64,000 bases of DNA from Hofstenia miamia. Its lineage: Eukaryota > Xenacoelomorpha > Acoela. The notes under the pieces are model-generated. The model searched no databases. It saw nothing but the letters and a program-made list of their open reading frames with translations, and was not told the origin of the DNA. Position numbers and translations under genes: made by a program. Where the stretch lies: assembly GCA_004352715.1 (NCBI GenBank), contig SCFE01000012.1, forward strand, positions 1,020,415 to 1,084,414. The letters are read 5' to 3'. Positions 57,982-64,000 of the stretch are shown here, piece after piece (position 1 is the stretch's first letter; every line of letters begins with the position of its first letter).

Positions 57982-58468
57982 TAGAGTTGTGTAGCTACGG
58001 CTTTAGCTTGTTGTTTAGATTGATTTGTTAGTGGAGCTATAAAAGAAGGGTAAATTATTTGATTGCAAAGGGACATCCTCTTATGTTACTAACAGTACCA
58101 TTCGGTTTTGCAAATTTTGTAAGTGAATTTTCTCTGCGACTAATGCATTAAAAATTCTGGACGAACACGAGTCAATACCTGTCCCCAAAAAGACTTTTTC
58201 GATGGATCTTTCAAATTCCTTGGACGCAAAATAACTGCGAATGTGCATTAAGCTCTTCATGAAACACAATGACTTCGCGACGAACTAGACTTGGTGCTAA
58301 ACATTTAAATGAACTCATGGTCATCAGGAGCTTGTTTTGATTGTATTTTTTAATCTACTCTTCTAAATTTGGAGCGGTTACGGCTAAAACAAATTACGGC
58401 TACGAATACTGGTGTCAAGTGAAACAACGGCTACAGCTTTTGCATTTAGCCTTAGCCGCACAACTCTA
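57982..58468 (-). mobile_element. Small hAT-like element with a transposase C-terminal fragment
   Basis: The termini tagagttgtgtagctacggc (57982) and the complement of the right end (tagagttgtgcggctaaggc, 58468) are imperfect inverted repeats of about 26 bp. Inside, the minus ORF 58269-58081 reads FERSIEKVFLGTGI and SSRIFNALVAEKIHLQNLQN, resembling the C-terminal dimerisation region of hAT transposases (ERVFS..G ... E.L.FL..N). I see no clear 8-bp target duplication. It is a non-autonomous or deleted hAT-type copy. Confidence 0.55.
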
Positions 58469-59911
58469 GGCCTGTGTCAAAGGGGGGTCTGAAAATTTGA
58501 TTTTAGAAAAAAATGAAATGTTTTTGGTAAAAAATTCTTCCAAAATAGATATTTTGATAGATATCGATATATTTAAGCAACTAATTTGATTGAGTCACAT
58601 TGTAAATGGTCACAGTCGTTAAAGAAAATGCTAGGTTAAAAATTTTTCAGCGAGGTGGCCTCTATACACTTTAAATCAGTTTTTATTGATTTCGCGTGAC
58701 TGAGCCAACTGTAGCAACAAAGCATTGGCAACAAAATAGTTTACCTTATAAAACAAAGGTTTTTGGAGATCTGTGCTAAAAATCAGTGTCATACTTGTGT
58801 CGGGATAGGTGCGACAGTGGGGATTAATAAATGAAAAATATGAAATTCTTATTTAGTGCTATACTTTGAATACAGTAAGACAAGACAATAATGACTACGT
58901 GGTCTAAATTACAAGAGACATTGATGCTGAACTTTGGGCTCAAATGGCAATCCCTTGGATATGGGAAAGGAAGGCTGTGTGTGTTTTGAGATTTTTTATA
59001 ATTTTTAAAATTTTTTTGAACCTTAGCCTTGAAAGTGAACTTAATATGTATTATTATGTTGCGTATTTGATTTTTGAAACATAAATGAACATTATTCATT
59101 GACTTTATTGCAAATTTTTAGAAATGTCAGTTTATTCAAAATTACAAATATGATTGCCATGATTAGGCAATACTGGCTGATCTTGAGCGTATTTTTTGTT
59201 TTCCTGTTGGAGTAAGTATTTGACAAAAGCTAGAAGGAATATGAGATAAGTAAATTGTCTTCTTCTATTTTTAATGTTCAATTAATTGAGGTTCGTTTTA
59301 CCTATATTGATGCCACAACTTCATTTGCTTGTAAAAGCAAATCAATTAATATATTTTTTGAAAATTAGCAAAGATGTAGACCAAAGACGTATCTGTCACT
59401 GTGTCAAGGCTTGTTAATTTATCCTTAACAGTTTGGAAATAACAGGGGGTGGCAAATTCATTTAAGGTTCAACTTCGAAGTAGTTGCATAAACACAAATT
59501 ATGAATTATTTAGAAAAAAATTTCAGTCAATAAAAATTCAAATTCATCTTTGTTCTGAATGATTTTGGAAATAACGAGGATTTTTCAAATTTGATACATA
59601 AGAAAACGTAAACATTGAGTCACAAATCAAATATATCTTGGCCAAGTTAAGTTAGAAGCCAAGCCACACTCAATTAATGCCGACTTCTTCTCTAATGAGT
59701 TTTTGCTACATTGTATTAAATAATTTCTTAAGAATTTAATACAATTAAATGATGAATGCTCTGCTTAGTTACTTCCTGATATTTGACGTCACACTGTTTA
59801 ATGAAATCAAATATTTACTAATTAGTTACTATGCTCAATTTTTTACATAATTAGCAAAGATTGACCTGCTAACAATGATTAATTTTAATATATATATATA
59901 TATATATAAAT
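58469..59911. other. AT-rich stretch, nothing recognised
   Basis: Contains a (TA)n array at about 59889-59909 next to the Tc1-like remnant. The minus ORF 58824-59099 has no recognisable features. Confidence 0.5.
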
Positions 59912-60600
59912 ATATAGTTGGCTGCAAAAAAAATGAGACTAGAAAAAAGGCATATTACTTTTGAGGTACTGAACGTAACAACTCAAGAAAGGTAAGATTT
60001 TAAAGATACATTAAAGGACAATAAGTAAAAAGCATCAAAGTCTAATTTGTTTTCCTCCTGTAGAAATAACTTCATTGAAAAGAACTGAAACTGATTTCAT
60101 TAAATTGGACTTCATTTCAGATGTCAAAATGTGTTGACTTTCTTGAATTTTTTCTTTTAAATCGGATATATTTTTCGGATTTTTCTTCTCAACGTCATTT
60201 TTCAATATCTGCCACACGTTTTCGATTGGAGAAAGATCAGCAGAACTTGGTGGCCATTGCAAAAACTGGATATTATTTTCAGAAAACCAATTTTTTGTCT
60301 TTGCTGACGTATGCGGGGTTGCTCCGTCCTGTTGGAGTATCCATCCATCATCATATAAAGCATCAGCATAAGGCATAAATTCAGTTATAATTTGGCAATA
60401 TCTTTGAGTGTCGATTGTGACTTTTCCGTCTAAACTTTTCAAATAAAACCCACGATAGGAAAGTGTACAATTATAAACAAGGCCGCGGGTTCTATGCGGG
60501 TAAGTTGGGTCCACCTTTCGCATCTCTGTTTATGAATGGTTTATAAAGCACTTAGAAATGCTTTAAAGTGGTTTTTCAAAGCCTTAGTAAATGTTACACT
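59912..60600 (-). mobile_element. Truncated Tc1-like element
   Basis: Begins at a TA array with a TIR-like agttggctgcaaaaaaaatg and contains the C-terminal half of a Tc1-like transposase (60035-60523). The other half and other end are missing; the long inverted repeat at 60605-61800 begins right where it stops, so that element may have replaced or split it. Confidence 0.65.
60035..60523 (-). pseudogene. Tc1-like transposase, C-terminal half, D,D34E
   Basis: A 162-residue minus-strand ORF with the last two catalytic residues: WILQQDGATPHTSAKT (Asp) and SADLSPIENVW (Glu), 34 residues apart, the classical Tc1 spacing. The SYRGFYLKSLDGKVT block marks the middle of the catalytic domain. The first catalytic Asp and the DNA-binding domains are missing, so the copy is inactive. 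It differs clearly from the D,D35E element at 39659-40666, so two Tc1-like lineages are present. Confidence 0.85.
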
Positions 60601-60604
60601 ACAT

Positions 60605-61800
60605 CTTTTACCGTTAAATTTAAAAACTAAAGCATTCAAATGAAAAATTAACGCATTCAATTAAAAACATAAGTCTTTCAATTTATAATAAATATCAAAC
60701 TATGATTTTATTTAAAAATGAGACTAAGAAACAAAGCAAACTATAAGCTAATAAAATGTTTACTTTATTTTCCATGCAGTAAATCACATTCATCCACAAA
60801 TCTTGTGAGTACCCTCTGTACATGCTGCAAAAAATTGCAAGAATAGAGTCATCATGTTTATCCTCAAAAATTGAAATTTAATCAGGAAACTCACAGTTAC
60901 TGATCAGGGAAATACAGGAAAAACAGTAGTACCACATGTTTACTATACATTCTTAATTTACAAATTCGAAATTATTCCTAGAAACCTTTCTACAGTATAT
61001 TAATAAGCCTTTGGAACAACAGTGTCGAGCAACTCTAAAGCATTAGGGCTGCCAAACTAAAATTTAATCCACATATAGCAATGGATGTATTCACAAGCAC
61101 AGTACAATGACATCTTGATAAAGCCAACTTTACACTACACAATAAGGCCAAGTGAAATGGATTTGTTGAATCCATTTTAGGGCTTAAATCAGAGCATAAT
61201 TTTTTTATTACAAGGGTAAGAGAAATTTTAATATATTTTGCAAAATGGTTTAGGGAAGATCAATTTGAGGACAGTGCTGCACAACTACACTGCCAAATTC
61301 CAAAGTCCCAAATTTACAGTGCATCTTTATTAAAGATTGAAATTTTTGCCTCTCTGTCAAATCGAGGACCAAGAAGCTTAATGAAGTTAGGCAAGCCCAA
61401 ATATTGTAAGATGAACAAACTTATTTCACTCTTATGAATCAAGTAAAAGGTATTTTTGAAAATTTAAAAGGTATAAATGGCCCTATTCATGCAATTCGTT
61501 CATTCAGCATGCACAGAGGCACTACACAAGATTTATGTTTGAAGATGATTTACTGAATGGAAAATAAACTAAGCATTGTGTAAGTTGCTAGTTTGTTTTG
61601 TTTCTTAGCCTCATTTTTAATAGAATCATAGTTTGATATTTAATATATATTGAATGACTTATATTCAACTTGAATGCGTTAATTATTAATTTGAATAGCT
61701 TATATTTTAAATTGATTCCGTTATGTTTTATTTTGAACGTTTTATATTTAAATTTGAATGCACTAATTTTCAATTTGAATGAGTTAGTTTTTAAATTGAA
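60605..61800. mobile_element. Long inverted repeat element with subterminal aatttgaatgcgttaa repeats
   Basis: The left arm (about 60605-60745) is the inverted counterpart of about 61590-61750; around them lie degenerate 20-30 bp repeats of the type aatttgaatgcgttaatttt (more units on the right, to 61800). The inner junction matches well (aaaatgagactaagaaacaaag against tttgtttcttagcctcattt). The core (60746-61589) is AT-rich with no convincing ORF. Looks like a non-autonomous DNA transposon with subterminal repeats; class unknown. Confidence 0.65.
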
Positions 61801-61987
61801 CTGTAAAATGAGTAGATTGCATTCAAAAATGGGTTAGAAATGGTATTATTGATACCTGTAGAAAACGCATAGTGTATATCAAATCGTCTTACAACGTTTT
61901 TTTATTAATGTAAAACTCATTCATTAAAGAGTAACGATCAAAATTACAAAATAAATACTTACAAAACTTGCAAAGTGCTTGCATATA

Positions 61988-62362
61988 CAGTCTAACCTCG
62001 GCTTTCGAACATAATCCGTTCGAGAAGGCTGTTCGAAAAGTGATTTATTCTAAAACTGAAACAATTTTTTGGACCCATGATTAGGGGTTAATAATGCAAA
62101 GATGAAAAAATTGGATTTACGTAGATAAAAACGAACACGTCTGCTCGAAATGAACTTTGATGCAAATGCACAATGGAGGCAGCGTCATTAGCGTTCAAGT
62201 TCTCTCGGCTGACAAGTACGCCGCGTTCGGGTAGGCTTAGCTTCTTTCGGTTTGTTCAAGAACAGAAATTTGCTCGAGTTCTGAGACGTAAAATTCTCAC
62301 ACTTTTTGGTCGAAAACCGATTTGTTCGAGAATCGAAGCGTTCGATAACCTAGGTTTAACTT
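61988..62362. mobile_element. pogo/Tigger-like MITE
   Basis: Starts cagtctaacctcggctttcg and ends with the imperfect complement (gttcgataacctaggtttaact), flanked by TA on both sides (61986-61987 and 62363-62364). The ctaacctcg..tcgaac ends and TA targets match pogo/Tigger-type non-autonomous elements. Repeated gttcga words fill both TIRs. The 120-aa + strand ORF over it (62173-62535) is a by-product, not a gene. Confidence 0.8.
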
Positions 62363-62370
62363 TACCTGCT

Positions 62371-62405
62371 AAACTTGCAAAGTATTTCAAATACTTTGCA
62401 AGTTT
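62371..62405. repeat. Perfect 17-bp-arm palindrome
   Basis: aaacttgcaaagtattt, one C, then its exact complement: 35 bp in all. Related ttgcaaag/aacttgcaa words recur on both sides (about 61965-61985 and 62430-62500), so the pogo-like MITE sits inside a region of tttgcaaag repeats. Confidence 0.85.
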
Positions 62406-64000
62406 ATGCACATACTTTTATTTAACACGATTTGCAAAGTTTTTGTACAATACTTCCAAATATTTGCAAATTTTACAAGTTTCACTTTACTGGGTAAATA
62501 TCTTAGCAGAAATGTTCTATGTTTTAAACCCCTAATTATTGCTGTGCACATGAATGCTTTGATTTCATCACAGCGCTATCACCTATAAAAAACACAATTG
62601 CATAACTCAATAAAAAACCATTCAATATTATAAATTAATGAAATAGAGGCGTTAGGGGATTTCCTAAAGGCCATGTGACGTAATCAAAAAATGTAATGAC
62701 CTCCTTAAATCTGCTAAAACGTTTTATCAATGGTAATTTGTCGATTTTAGCCTTGAGCTGCAAAAACCGAAAGTCTAGTAAATTACATATTTGAAAACAA
62801 GGGATTCCACAATTACAGCAATTGTTAGTTCAAAAATTCAACCCTTTTGAGGAGGATTTAAAACCTAGCCTATTTGAAATACTTTTTGCACATTGGATTT
62901 TAGGCAAAACTGCACCACACCCTAATATACAGTAAGGCACAATGAATTACACTTAGATCAAATGTAATGTACTGTGTACTTCTACAAAAATAAAGCCATT
63001 ACCCGACACACGGGCTGCAATAGTGCCAATAAATTTAGAAAAAATTAGTGTTGAAAAATAAAACCTACATTTTAAGTTTTTCAATTTCAGCAGATAGATT
63101 TATTGGATTTCTAAGAATTATAAAATGTGCTTCAAATTGGTCGAGTTGGTATTTATTTAAATTAGCTTGACCGAGCTTAGGCCCTAATTTTCAGCAGATT
63201 TTCACCTCTGCTTTTACATCTGGAACATTACTGTGATATTTTACATTCGTGTCCAGATCAAATGCAGACTTTTCTATATCCTACAAAGTGCACGGACATT
63301 AAGTTCTCAATTGCTACGCGAAATCCATGATACTGCACGGTGGACAATTTTATGATATCTTTATTTTTCAATGTTTCTAGGCTAAATCAATGCTGCTGAT
63401 TCCAAAAATGTTCATTATTTAATCAAATCGTAGGCTGAAAATGAGTGATTCTTTTACAAGTGTAACCGGAAAAAACATACTATAGACATTTTGAAGTCTG
63501 CTTCAAACAATCTTTCCAAATGTATTTTTAGTAAATCTAAAATCAAATTGCTAATCTAATTATTGGCTGAGACTTTAAGGATTGAATTTTCAATATTATG
63601 TAATCAATCATAACATTTCGGAATCGATTTAGTCTTGAAATAATGAAAATTGAAGATAAAAATTTTTTGTTACTCTGTGAATTTGCTTTGGGAAAACCGC
63701 TATATTCGATGTAAAACGCGTTTATTTTTTTGAGTCCTTCAACTGAGGTGAGGTTTTCATTTAATTGATTAATCGTGCTGATTACTTGCAGTCATAAATT
63801 TTCTGATTAATCGTGGATTAACATTGACCAATTATGACACTGCAACTATGTAACTGAAAATCTTTAAACTACAACCAATTTGACGATTTAAGAGACAAAA
63901 AATAGTGTAGTACACATTGTAATTTGTACTATGTGATAATAATGCGGGCTAATTGATGTATTATTTCGACGTATGCATGCATTCATATATATATATATAT
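62406..64000. other. AT-rich right end, nothing recognised
   Basis: No coding segment, RNA gene or element end that I can support; ends in a (TA)n array at about 63987-64000. Confidence 0.5.

Noticed and set aside
62173-62535. 120-aa + strand ORF
   Set aside because: It covers a pogo-like MITE terminus and the ttgcaaag palindrome field, so it is a by-product of repeats.
1-64000. CRISPR arrays, bacterial operons, ribosome binding sites
   Set aside because: The window is eukaryotic; the tandem repeats seen are microsatellites or transposon subterminal repeats, not spacer-repeat arrays.

Overview
This is an AT-rich, intron-rich and transposon-dense piece of an animal (metazoan) nuclear genome from a draft assembly with N gaps. 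Evidence: GT-AG introns several kilobases long, LDL-receptor class A (LDLa) modules, a class A GPCR core, and many animal-type mobile elements (mariner/Tc1, pogo-like, P/THAP, piggyBac, hAT-like, Penelope, LINE, Ty3/Gypsy-like), plus long (TA)n microsatellites. An invertebrate is likely; I cannot name the species.

The one clear host gene is on the minus strand and spans at least 52489 to 13722. Six exons can be chained with consistent splice phases into 579 codons: signal peptide, a cysteine-rich LDLa ectodomain, then a rhodopsin-like GPCR core through TM5. The last LDLa cysteine is encoded across the exon 3/exon 4 junction, which supports the chain. No leucine-rich repeats are seen between the LDLa modules and TM1. 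TM6 and TM7 were not found. A frameshifted, inverted copy of exon 1 lies at about 57190-57510.

Layout. 1-6295: a broken Ty3/Gypsy-like element on the minus strand (integrase, an unassigned ORF, an LTR). 6297-7605: a long inverted repeat with an exon-like loop. 9151-11660: a decayed LINE. 11860-12526: a GC-rich insertion with 12-bp target duplications. 13722-52489: the receptor gene, whose introns hold two more decayed copies of the retroelement ORF, an LTR, foldback/MITE elements, an intact mariner (31560-32893), a tRNA-like sequence, a P/THAP-like transposon interrupted by an intact Tc1-like element (39546-40844), piggyBac remnants and two Penelope-like fragments. 54175-64000: a mariner copy scrambled by assembly, the inverted exon copy, a hAT-like non-autonomous element, a Tc1-like fragment, a long inverted repeat and a pogo-like MITE.

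Several duplications bordered by single Ns (near 2284, 35118, 54226-55230) look like gap-closing artefacts rather than biology.
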